NCBI GenBank assembly: GCA_028869395.1
Contig: JAGWSE010000415.1
Coordinates: 1 to 5,589 of the forward strand
DNA from: Alphaproteobacteria bacterium
Lineage (GTDB): Bacteria > Pseudomonadota > Alphaproteobacteria > Caulobacterales > Caulobacteraceae
Reading direction: 5' to 3'
Length of the DNA stretch: 5,589 nt
In this document: piece by piece, positions 1 through 5,589 of the stretch
Layout: each line of letters starts with the position of its first letter
Position numbering within the stretch: the first letter of the stretch is position 1
Notes under the pieces: generated by a model
What the model was told of the DNA's origin: nothing
The model's input: only the letters and a program-made list of their open reading frames with translations
The model's database searches: none
Translations under genes and position numbers: made by a program

Positions 1-789
1 CCGAGGCGCGGGCCGGCCGGCGGCGCGCTCGCGGGCCAGGTCATGGCCGGCGTCCGCCGCCTCGGCCAGCAGAGCGCCGTGCGCGACCCGGCGAAGGTTT
101 CGCTGCTGCGCACGCGCCTGACGCAAGCCGGCTTCCACAGCCGCGAGGCGCCGGTGATCTATCTCGGGGCGCGCGCCGCCGCGCTGGTGGCCGCCACCCT
201 CGGCGTGATCCTCATGCTGCCCATGATCGCGGGCGGCAAGGGCATGGGCGGCCTGCTGATCGCGTTCGCCTTCGCCGGCGCGGCCATCCTCGGCCCCGAC
301 CAGGTGCTGAAGTCGCGTCGCGTCACGCGGGAACGGGAATATGCCGACGGCTTCCCGGACCTGCTCGATCTGCTTGTGGCCTCGGTGGAAGCGGGCCTGT
401 CGCTCGACGCCGCCGTCAACCGCGTGGCCGACGAACTCGGCCGCCGCTACCCGAACCTCACCTTCCACCTGCGCGCTCTGACCCTGGAGCTGCGCGCCGG
501 CCGGGCGCGGAAGGACGCCTGGTCCGCCTTCGCCGACCGCCTTGGCATCGAGGACGCCCGCGCGCTCGCCACCATGCTCCGGCAGTCGGAAGAGATGGGC
601 ACCAGCCTGGGGGAGACGCTGTCGGTCTTCTCGCAGGACCTGCGCTCCAAGCGCATGCTGAAGGCCGAGGAGAAGGCGCTGGCGCTCTCGGCCAAGCTGA
701 CCGTGCCGCTGATCATCTTCATCTTCCCGTGCCTCCTGGGGGCGCTGATGCTGCCCGCCGTGGCGCGGCTCATGCACGTGTTCCAGTAG
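1..789 (+). CDS. tadC: TadC/CpaH-type type II secretion F family protein (5' partial)
   Basis: This is an inner-membrane platform protein of the Tad (Flp/Cpa) type IVc pilus machine, which works with TadB and the TadA ATPase to assemble pili. The frame is open from base 1. The first internal ATG is at 43, but TadC proteins usually exceed 300 residues and start with a membrane segment missing here, so the true start is probably upstream. Counting from the ATG at 43 (248 residues), membrane segments lie at about 39-64, 69-88 and 218-242. The cytoplasmic T2SSF domain spans about 104-234, with the typical FPDLLDLLVASVEAGLSLD stretch near 104-122. A charged KRMLKAEEKA segment (203-212) precedes the final hydrophobic helix (KLTVPLIIFIFP), which fits TadC better than TadB. 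It is probably the last gene of a tad operon, because the next gene points the opposite way and its stop directly abuts this one. The family is confident; TadC over TadB is likely. Confidence 0.88.
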   Translation, partial: PRRGPAGGALAGQVMAGVRRLGQQSAVRDPAKVSLLRTRLTQAGFHSREAPVIYLGARAAALVAATLGVILMLPMIAGGKGMGGLLIAFAFAGAAILGPDQVLKSRRVTREREYADGFPDLLDLLVASVEAGLSLDAAVNRVADELGRRYPNLTFHLRALTLELRAGRARKDAWSAFADRLGIEDARALATMLRQSEEMGTSLGETLSVFSQDLRSKRMLKAEEKALALSAKLTVPLIIFIFPCLLGALMLPAVARLMHVFQ

Positions 790-1653
790 CTAACGCGCCG
801 GCGCGCGCATCTTGCTGAGCCGGGCGTCGCGCGCCACCAGATAGTCGTAGATCGCATCGACCTCGGCCGGTGAAAGAGCGTGCAGGCCGGAGCGGGCGGC
901 CTCCTGCATCAGCTCGGAATGGGCGTTCTGTGGCATGTCCCCGGTGCGCATGAGCTCGTGGAATTGCGCGCGGGTGAAGAAGCCGCGCACGGTCAGGTCC
1001 GGCCCCGGAAGGCCATCGCCGCCGGCCAGGTCGCTGCCGTGGCACTGGCCGCAGGCCACCACGGCGAGATGGCGCCCGGCGGCGAACGGCGGCCCGAGGT
1101 CGAGAGCGGGCTTGGCCAGAGCGAGTCGATCGACCTGGGTCCGGAAGCGGCCGAACGCCGCCGCGAGTCGATCGACCCACCCGGGCGGCGGCGGGTGGAA
1201 CGCGCGGCCCTGGGGCTTGAGGCTGCGCAGATAGCCCAGGACGTCAGCCACCTCGGCGTCGCTCATCTCATGATAGGCGAAGGACGGCATGGCCAACTCG
1301 CTCGTGCCGTCCGCATTCAGCCCGTCGCGGATCGCGCGGTCGAGTTCGGCGTCGGACCTGCGCCCGACGATGAGAGTCAGGTTGGGCGAGCGGAAGTGTG
1401 CGGCGGGCCCCCCCGCCGTGGGGCCCGCGAGCATGGGGCCGTGACACAGCGTGCAGTTGGCGACGGTCGCCAGCCGAGCCCCCGCGGCGACGGCGGCCGG
1501 GCTCGTGGCGGCCGCGACCGTGCTGACGGGCTGCGGATGGCGCGCGGCGAACACCGCGTCCGATCGCGAAATCACCGCCCGGTATCCGACGAGGAGCGCG
1601 AGCGCGGCGATGACGCCGGCGAGGATCGCGGCCACAAGCTTGCCACTCGTCAT
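790..1653 (-). CDS. Membrane-anchored di-haem cytochrome c
   Basis: This 287-residue protein has two class I cytochrome c domains and should transfer electrons in the periplasm. A hydrophobic segment at residues 6-24 acts as a signal anchor or signal peptide. Haem-binding CXXCH motifs are CTLCH (67-71) and CGQCH (201-205). Each is followed by a likely axial methionine: Met122 in AMPSF, and Met249 (or Met240) in the second domain. Each domain ends in a similar helix (SDAEVADVLGYL and SPAEVDAIYDYL), which suggests internal duplication. The linker at about 145-190 is proline-rich and repeats VDRLA. The architecture resembles cytochrome subunits of periplasmic dehydrogenases and small redox carriers, but no dehydrogenase is adjacent, so the partner is unknown. 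The ATG at 1651-1653 has a GGAG at 1666-1669, about 12 nt upstream, which is rather distant. It diverges from the MFS gene and converges on tadC. Confidence 0.9.
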   Translation of the reverse strand: MTSGKLVAAILAGVIAALALLVGYRAVISRSDAVFAARHPQPVSTVAAATSPAAVAAGARLATVANCTLCHGPMLAGPTAGGPAAHFRSPNLTLIVGRRSDAELDRAIRDGLNADGTSELAMPSFAYHEMSDAEVADVLGYLRSLKPQGRAFHPPPPGWVDRLAAAFGRFRTQVDRLALAKPALDLGPPFAAGRHLAVVACGQCHGSDLAGGDGLPGPDLTVRGFFTRAQFHELMRTGDMPQNAHSELMQEAARSGLHALSPAEVDAIYDYLVARDARLSKMRAPAR

Positions 1654-1826
1654 CTGCGCGACCGTCTCCGCTGAAACTCACCGCGCCTTAGCAAGGCTGG
1701 ACCACCGCACGCCAGGGGGCGGGACGAATTCGCCGCCTTCGCCATCAAATCGCCGCGCGATACAGGGCTGTTGACCTGAGCGGCGTCGTAGCCTCCGATG
1801 CCGGAAAGCGGTTTGGGGTCAAAGGC
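1654..1826. promoter_or_regulatory. Divergent intergenic region between cytochrome c and MFS genes
   Basis: This 173-bp gap must hold the promoters for both divergent genes. On the + strand, TTGACC (1771-1776), a 17-nt spacer and TCCGAT (1794-1799) form a weak sigma70-like pair ending 27 nt before the MFS start; the -10 element matches consensus poorly. A small perfect hairpin (GCCTT-AGC-AAGGC, 1685-1697) lies on the cytochrome side. GGGG at 1815-1818, 8 nt before the ATG, is the only plausible Shine-Dalgarno sequence for the transporter. No clear minus-strand promoter is visible. The role as a promoter region follows from gene orientation; the specific elements are low confidence. Confidence 0.3.
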
Positions 1827-3140
1827 ATGGCGGCGCAGAGCTCCGGGCGCGAGACCCGGACCGGGGTACTTTTGTACATGGCGGGACTGATGCTGCTGGT
1901 GGGCTTCGGCTCCCCGGCCGGCGGTCTGATCGACGTCCCCGTCACCTTCTTCCTGAAGAACAAGCTGCACCTTGCCGCAACTCAGGTGGCCGATTTCCGG
2001 CTGGCCGCTTCGATCCCGCTCTTCATCGGCATGATCTTCGGCTTCGCCCGCGATCGCTGGAACATCCTGGGCCGCAAGGACCGCGGGATGATGATGGTCT
2101 TCGGCCTTATCTGCGCGGCCGTCTACGCGGGCTTCGCCGCGGCGCCGCCGAGCTACTACCTGCTGATGCTGGCGATCCTCGTCTCCTCGGTCGCGTGGTC
2201 CTTCGTGCGGGCGGGCGAGCAGGGGCTGGCCTCGACGGTGGGCCAGCAGCTCGCCATGACGGGATCGATGAGCGTGGTATGGAGCGTCTGCGCCTCCATC
2301 CCCTACCTTGCGGCCTATGGCGCGGGCGGCCTGCTCAGCCAGTTCCTCGAGGGAGAGAACGCGACCCAGGCGGCGCGCATCCTCTTCCTCGTGGGCGCCG
2401 GCGTAATGGCCCTGGTCGTGCTCTACGGCGTCTGGAAGCCCAGGCGCGTCTACGACCAGCTGAAGACCGAGCAGTCCGAGGCGAAGCCCTTGCAGGACCT
2501 CGTGCGCCTCGCCCGCCATTGGCCCGTCTATCCGGCGCTCGGAGCCTACTTCCTGTGGTCGTTCGCGCCGGGATCGGGCACCCCGCTCCAGTACTATCTG
2601 CAGAACACCCTGCACGCCTCTGACGCCGAATGGGGCGCATGGAACGCGATCTTCGCGGCGGCCTTCATCCCCACCTACCTGCTTTACGGATTCCTCTGCC
2701 GCCGGTTTACCGCCCGCACGCTGCTCTTCTGGGGCACGCTCATCGGCATTCCGCAGTTCGTGCCGCTCTACTTCGTTCACTCGGTCGCGGGCTCCATGTG
2801 GGTGGCCGCCTACATCGGGCTCACCGGCGGCCTCGCCACATCGGCCTACATCGACCTGCTCATGCGCTCCGCGCCGAAGGCCTTGCAGGGCACGATCATG
2901 ATGGCGGCGGGTTCGCTCTACTGGGTCGCGATCCGGTTCGGCGACGTGCTGGGCACCAATCTCTACGACCACGCCGGCGGGTTCGGAACGTGCGTGGTGG
3001 CGATCACCGTGGCCTATGCGCTGATCCTGCCGGTGCTGCTGACGGTGCCGAAACAGCTGATCGCCACAAAGGAAGGCGAGGCCCTGTCGCTGCAGGTGGA
3101 GGCGACGGAGGCCGAGTCCGTCGCCGTACTGCGCGCCTAA
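1827..3140 (+). CDS. MFS transporter, BT1/AmpG-like
   Basis: This 437-residue multi-pass inner-membrane protein is a secondary transporter of the major facilitator superfamily. Hydrophobic helices run throughout, with two halves separated by a charged central loop at about 204-232 (KPRRVYDQLKTEQSEAK). The N-terminal stretch LIDVPVTFFLKNKL (34-47) and the loop GFARDRWNILGRKDRG (72-87) occupy the place of MFS motif A between helices 2 and 3. They resemble the folate-biopterin transporter (BT1) and AmpG branches more than sugar or drug MFS pumps. The C-terminus is a soluble acidic tail. The substrate cannot be read from sequence. The ATG at 1827 is chosen because no in-frame ATG lies just upstream and hydrophobic sequence begins soon after. 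The gene converges on the DUF7064-like gene across an inverted repeat. Its position near a P450 makes uptake or export of a hydrophobic substrate possible, but this is inference. Confidence 0.87.
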   Translation: MAAQSSGRETRTGVLLYMAGLMLLVGFGSPAGGLIDVPVTFFLKNKLHLAATQVADFRLAASIPLFIGMIFGFARDRWNILGRKDRGMMMVFGLICAAVYAGFAAAPPSYYLLMLAILVSSVAWSFVRAGEQGLASTVGQQLAMTGSMSVVWSVCASIPYLAAYGAGGLLSQFLEGENATQAARILFLVGAGVMALVVLYGVWKPRRVYDQLKTEQSEAKPLQDLVRLARHWPVYPALGAYFLWSFAPGSGTPLQYYLQNTLHASDAEWGAWNAIFAAAFIPTYLLYGFLCRRFTARTLLFWGTLIGIPQFVPLYFVHSVAGSMWVAAYIGLTGGLATSAYIDLLMRSAPKALQGTIMMAAGSLYWVAIRFGDVLGTNLYDHAGGFGTCVVAITVAYALILPVLLTVPKQLIATKEGEALSLQVEATEAESVAVLRA

Positions 3141-3263
3141 CATGGGGCGTGGATAGCGGCCGGATGCGCAGACTGGCTTGCGGCTACAAGCATGGTCATC
3201 TCCCAGATGAGGTTTACAGCGACCTCACTCTGGCAGAGCTCCGGGCGCTATCCACGCCCCATG
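3141..3263. repeat. Large inverted-repeat element filling the convergent gap
   Basis: Left arm 3141-3164 and right arm 3240-3263 are inverted copies, 23 of 24 bases matching; the outer 18 (3141-3158 with 3246-3263) are perfect. The 75-nt centre can form smaller hairpins: GCTTG/CAAGC (3176-3180 with 3187-3191), TCATCT/AGATGA (3196-3201 with 3205-3210), TGAGGT/ACCTCA (3208-3213 with 3222-3227) and CTCT/AGAG (3228-3231 with 3235-3238). The second and third share bases and exclude each other. The element starts directly after the MFS stop and ends 4 bp before the stop of the facing gene. It could be a miniature inverted-repeat or REP-like element, a bidirectional terminator or processing structure, or a structured RNA. 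There is no T-tract for a simple intrinsic terminator. The repeat itself is certain; its nature is unknown. Confidence 0.8.
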
Positions 3264-3267
3264 GGAT

Positions 3268-4350
3268 CTAGAGCCCGTAGGGGCGGTAGGGTCCGGCGAT
3301 CAGCTGCTCGAAGACACCGAGGCCCTGTCGCTCCGGCTCGCCGGGCGCCGACAGGGTCGCGCGCGAGATCGCCTGGATGTGCCAGTTCTCGGGCGAACCC
3401 ATGTCGACCGCCTTCAGGTCGATGTCCTCGCGGCCCACCGCCAGCTCGCCCTTCAGCCCTCCGTGGCGCCAGTCGCCGCCGTAGCCGATGCCGCGCATCA
3501 GGAAGGGCTCGCCGATCGGCTCAAGCTTCACCTCCGCCTCGCCACCCTCGATAGGGATCCGCAGCGTGCCGCGCTCGGCGTGGCGGGTGCCCTGTCGCAG
3601 CGTGACCTCCTCCATGCGCGGGGCCTCGGCGTGCACGCCGCCATCCGGTCCCGTCCCATCCGGCAGGATCACCGCGCGGGTGTTCCACGGCTTCCCGTCC
3701 GGGTCGGCGTTGATGTGGAAGAACACCGACCGGTCGTCGAAATTGAGCGGCGTCCACTGCCAGAAGAAACCCATCAGCCCTCCGCCGGGGGTCGGCTGCG
3801 GATCGGGCGCGCCGACGGGACGGATGCCCCACGAACGGTCGCGGGTGCCGGTCCAACCCGGTCCACAGCCGCGGCGGTCGCCGTCCACATCGATCCAACC
3901 CGAGACGCGCACGTTCTGGGTCAGGCGCGTGTAGTCCATGAACAGCCTGGGCCCGTTGCGCTTGACGAACCGCGGCTCTTCGATCGGGAAGGCGCGGCCT
4001 TCGAAGGTCAGCTCGCAGGCGATTCCCTCGGCGCGCTCGACCGTGACCTTCAGCTTCTGCAGAGGCTCGAGCACTTCGATGCGGATCGGGCCCACCGAAA
4101 GCTCCATCCGCTCCAGGCCAAGGATGCGCGAGGCGTGCAGGCAACGCTGGACACCATCTCGGATGATGGAGACGTGCGCGTCGGCCACGTTGAGCGCCGG
4201 ATAGACGCCGAAAGCGACCGCGACGAACTCGCTTCCGTCGGGCGAGTAGCCATTGAAGAAGTAGCGGTCGTAGAAATTCCTGTCCGAGCCGGCGTAGGCG
4301 ATCGGCTCCGGCGTCTGGTGGATCGGGTAGTCGTCGCCCTTGGTCAGCAC
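3268..4350 (-). CDS. DUF7064-like protein, CrtC/AttH lipocalin-type fold (predicted)
   Basis: This is a soluble protein of 360 residues from the preferred start, with no signal peptide or membrane segment. It resembles a family of uncharacterised proteins (DUF7064/7065 as I recall) common in Alphaproteobacteria and Actinobacteria near steroid, terpenoid and lipid catabolism genes. Supporting features are the N-terminal NFYDRYFFNGYSPDG block (25-39), the central GTRDRSWGIR block (168-177) and long beta-rich stretches. The DRSWG motif recalls the HSWG-type motif of AttH and hydroxyneurosporene synthase (CrtC) beta-barrel proteins, so a hydratase, cyclase or lipid-binding role is conceivable but unproven. 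The frame extends to another GTG at 4395. The GTG at 4350 is preferred because GGGGAGGG lies 7 nt upstream of it and because the family pattern starts there. It diverges from the P450 gene, suggesting a shared pathway. Confidence 0.78.
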   Translation of the reverse strand: MLTKGDDYPIHQTPEPIAYAGSDRNFYDRYFFNGYSPDGSEFVAVAFGVYPALNVADAHVSIIRDGVQRCLHASRILGLERMELSVGPIRIEVLEPLQKLKVTVERAEGIACELTFEGRAFPIEEPRFVKRNGPRLFMDYTRLTQNVRVSGWIDVDGDRRGCGPGWTGTRDRSWGIRPVGAPDPQPTPGGGLMGFFWQWTPLNFDDRSVFFHINADPDGKPWNTRAVILPDGTGPDGGVHAEAPRMEEVTLRQGTRHAERGTLRIPIEGGEAEVKLEPIGEPFLMRGIGYGGDWRHGGLKGELAVGREDIDLKAVDMGSPENWHIQAISRATLSAPGEPERQGLGVFEQLIAGPYRPYGL

Positions 4351-4483
4351 GTGAAATCCCTCCCCTTGACGCGCCGTCACGCTTGCGAGGCGCACGGCCC
4401 AGGTATCAATTCAAGGCGACGATAAGAAGAAAAGGGAGGCCCCGTCTCCGGTGACCCAGCGTCATCTGGAAGGGCGAACATCG
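4351..4483. promoter_or_regulatory. Divergent intergenic region between DUF7064-like and P450 genes
   Basis: This 133-bp gap should contain both promoters. An island at about 4403-4434 is clearly richer in A and T than its surroundings and is the likeliest promoter core, but no convincing -35/-10 pair stands out on either strand; a weak + strand pair is TTGCGA (4383-4388) and TATCAA (4404-4409) with a short 15-nt spacer. TGAC-N5-GTCA (4452-4464) is a short inverted repeat close to the P450 start and could be an operator half-site. GGAAGGG (4468-4474) sits 9 nt before the P450 ATG and is a good ribosome binding site. No regulator gene lies in the window. Confidence 0.35.
4358..4365 (-). promoter_or_regulatory. 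Strong ribosome binding site deciding the GTG start
   Basis: The minus strand reads GGGGAGGG here, with a 7-nt spacer to the GTG at 4348-4350. This is the best Shine-Dalgarno sequence in the window. It argues that the DUF7064-like protein starts at 4350 rather than at the in-frame GTG at 4395, which has no comparable site. Confidence 0.65.
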
Positions 4484-5589
4484 ATGAGCGTCGCAGACCT
4501 GGTCGACCACCGCATCCCGCACGACATCGCGCGGAAGCTGGGCGAGCCGCACGCCTACGCCACCGACGAGATCCACGAAGTCTACCGCTGGCTTCGCCGG
4601 AACGAGCCATTCGGCGTGGCCGAGATCGAGGGCGTCGATCCGTTCTGGGTGGCCACGCGCCACGCCGACATCCTGGAGATCAGCCGACAGAACGCCCTGT
4701 TCCACAGCGGCGACCGCTCACCAACCCTGACGACGATCGAGATGGACCAGCGGGTCCGCGCCATGATGGGCGGCAGCCCGCACCTGCTGCGCACCCTGGT
4801 GCAGATGGATGCTCCGGATCATCCGAAGTACCGGCTGCTGACCCAGGCCTGGTTCCTGCCGCAGAACATCCGCAGCCTCGAGGACCGCATCCGCGAGATC
4901 GCGCGAGCTTCCGTGGCGAAGATGTTGGCCACCGGCGGCCAGTGCGACTTCGTGCGCGAGGTGGCGCTGCACTATCCGCTGCATGTGATCATGACGATCC
5001 TGGGCGTGCCGGAAGAAGACGAGCCCCGGATGCTGAAGCTCACCCAGGAGCTGTTCGGCGCGGCCGACCCCGAACTCGGGCGCGACCCAAGCGCCAGTCG
5101 CCAGCCCGAACCCGGCAAGGAGTTCGACTTCAGCGTCATCACGGATTTCTTCAATTATTTCCACGCGCTTTCGGAGCGCAAACGGGCGAACCCGACCGAC
5201 GACCTGGCGACGCTGATCGCCAACGCCAAGATCGACGGCCAGCCGATCTCCGACCTTGAGGCGATGAGCTATTACATCATCGTCGCCACCGCCGGGCACG
5301 ACACGACATCGTCCTCTACGGCGGGCGCCATGTGGGCGCTGGCCGAGAACCCAGGGGAGTTCGCGAAGGTGAAGGCGGACCTGTCGCTGATCCCGGGCCT
5401 TGTCGAGGAATCGATCCGCTGGACGACCCCGGTGAAGACCTTCATGCGCACGGCGACCGAGGACCTGGAATTCGCCGGCCGCAGCCTCAAGAAGGGTGAC
5501 TGGTTGATGCTCTGCTACGCCTCCGGCAACCGTGACGAGGAGGTGTTCGACGAGCCCAACGCCTTCCGCGTGGACCGCAAGCCCAACAA
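4484..5589 (+). CDS. Cytochrome P450, CYP108 (P450terp)-like (3' partial)
   Basis: This is a soluble class I bacterial P450 monooxygenase that would receive electrons from a ferredoxin and its reductase to hydroxylate a hydrophobic substrate. The first 368 residues are present; the haem-ligand loop (FGxGxHxCLG) lies past the window end. Visible hallmarks are the C-helix DHPKYR (112-117, haem-propionate contact), the I-helix oxygen-activation motif AGHDTT (270-275), and the K-helix ExxR (Glu309-Arg312). Several blocks closely match my memory of P450terp (CYP108A1, alpha-terpineol hydroxylase): HYPLHVIMTILGVPEEDEP (163-181), ATAGHDTTSSS (268-278), WTTPVKTFMRTA (313-324) and GNRDEEVF (348-355). 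The substrate could be a terpenoid, aromatic or steroid-like compound; CYP108 members vary. The ATG at 4484 has GGAAGGG 9 nt upstream. It diverges from the DUF7064-like gene. No ferredoxin gene is visible. Confidence 0.92.
   Translation, partial: MSVADLVDHRIPHDIARKLGEPHAYATDEIHEVYRWLRRNEPFGVAEIEGVDPFWVATRHADILEISRQNALFHSGDRSPTLTTIEMDQRVRAMMGGSPHLLRTLVQMDAPDHPKYRLLTQAWFLPQNIRSLEDRIREIARASVAKMLATGGQCDFVREVALHYPLHVIMTILGVPEEDEPRMLKLTQELFGAADPELGRDPSASRQPEPGKEFDFSVITDFFNYFHALSERKRANPTDDLATLIANAKIDGQPISDLEAMSYYIIVATAGHDTTSSSTAGAMWALAENPGEFAKVKADLSLIPGLVEESIRWTTPVKTFMRTATEDLEFAGRSLKKGDWLMLCYASGNRDEEVFDEPNAFRVDRKPN

Noticed and set aside
880..1674. 264-codon + strand frame opposite the cytochrome c gene
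   Set aside because: The opposite strand has two CXXCH motifs and a signal anchor. This frame has low-complexity, charged sequence and no recognisable domain.
1650..3143. 497-codon open frame on the minus strand opposite the MFS gene
   Set aside because: It is the antisense of a clear membrane protein. Its translation is rich in H, R, G, E and Q with no domain-like pattern, as expected for a GC-rich shadow frame.
3141..3263. Integron attC site or tRNA-like gene
   Set aside because: The arms lack the attC core GTTRRRY/RYYYAAC pair, there is no integrase or cassette context, and the centre lacks tRNA T-loop and acceptor features.
3141..3263. Ordinary Rho-independent terminator
   Set aside because: The loop is 75 nt and no T-run follows either arm, so the standard form is not met, although some role in termination stays possible.
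3379..4425. 348-codon + strand frame opposite the DUF7064-like gene
   Set aside because: Its composition is typical of an antisense GC-rich frame, while the minus-strand frame has family-like motifs and a strong ribosome binding site.
4718..5299. 193-codon minus-strand frame opposite the P450 gene
   Set aside because: It is antisense to an unmistakable P450 and shows no protein-like motifs.

Overview
The window is strongly GC-rich, with G or C at most third codon positions. It carries five protein genes typical of an alphaproteobacterium. The combination of a Tad/Cpa pilus gene, a membrane-anchored di-haem cytochrome c, a CYP108-type P450 and a DUF7064-like lipocalin-type protein suggests Caulobacterales (Caulobacter or Phenylobacterium type) or Sphingomonadales. 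That placement is inferred from recalled families; no search was run.

Layout, left to right: (1) positions 1-789 (+), the 3' part of tadC/cpaH, an inner-membrane platform protein of the Tad pilus secretion machine, whose start lies outside the window. (2) 790-1653 (-), a di-haem c-type cytochrome with an N-terminal membrane anchor, converging on tadC with no base between the two stop codons. (3) 1654-1826, a divergent intergenic region. (4) 1827-3140 (+), an MFS transporter with a BT1/AmpG-like N-terminal half. (5) 3141-3267, a gap almost filled by a large inverted repeat: 24-bp arms with one mismatch around a 75-nt centre that can fold into smaller hairpins. (6) 3268-4350 (-), a DUF7064-like protein with a DRSWG motif, starting at a GTG with a strong ribosome binding site. 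(7) 4351-4483, a second divergent intergenic region. (8) 4484-5589 (+), a cytochrome P450 of the CYP108 (P450terp) type, cut by the window end before its haem-ligand cysteine.

The P450 and the DUF7064-like gene diverge from a 133-bp region and may be co-regulated. With the MFS transporter nearby, they could form part of a terpenoid, steroid or other hydrophobic-substrate catabolic locus, with the transporter moving the substrate and the P450 hydroxylating it. This is inference from position and family only. The tadC gene belongs to an unrelated pilus operon that ends here. The cytochrome c may serve a periplasmic dehydrogenase or a respiratory branch, but no partner is visible.

The least explained sequence is the inverted-repeat element at 3141-3263. 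Its right arm also carries a 16-bp exact copy of sequence from the start of the MFS gene. I see no phage, insertion-sequence, CRISPR or defence gene in the window.
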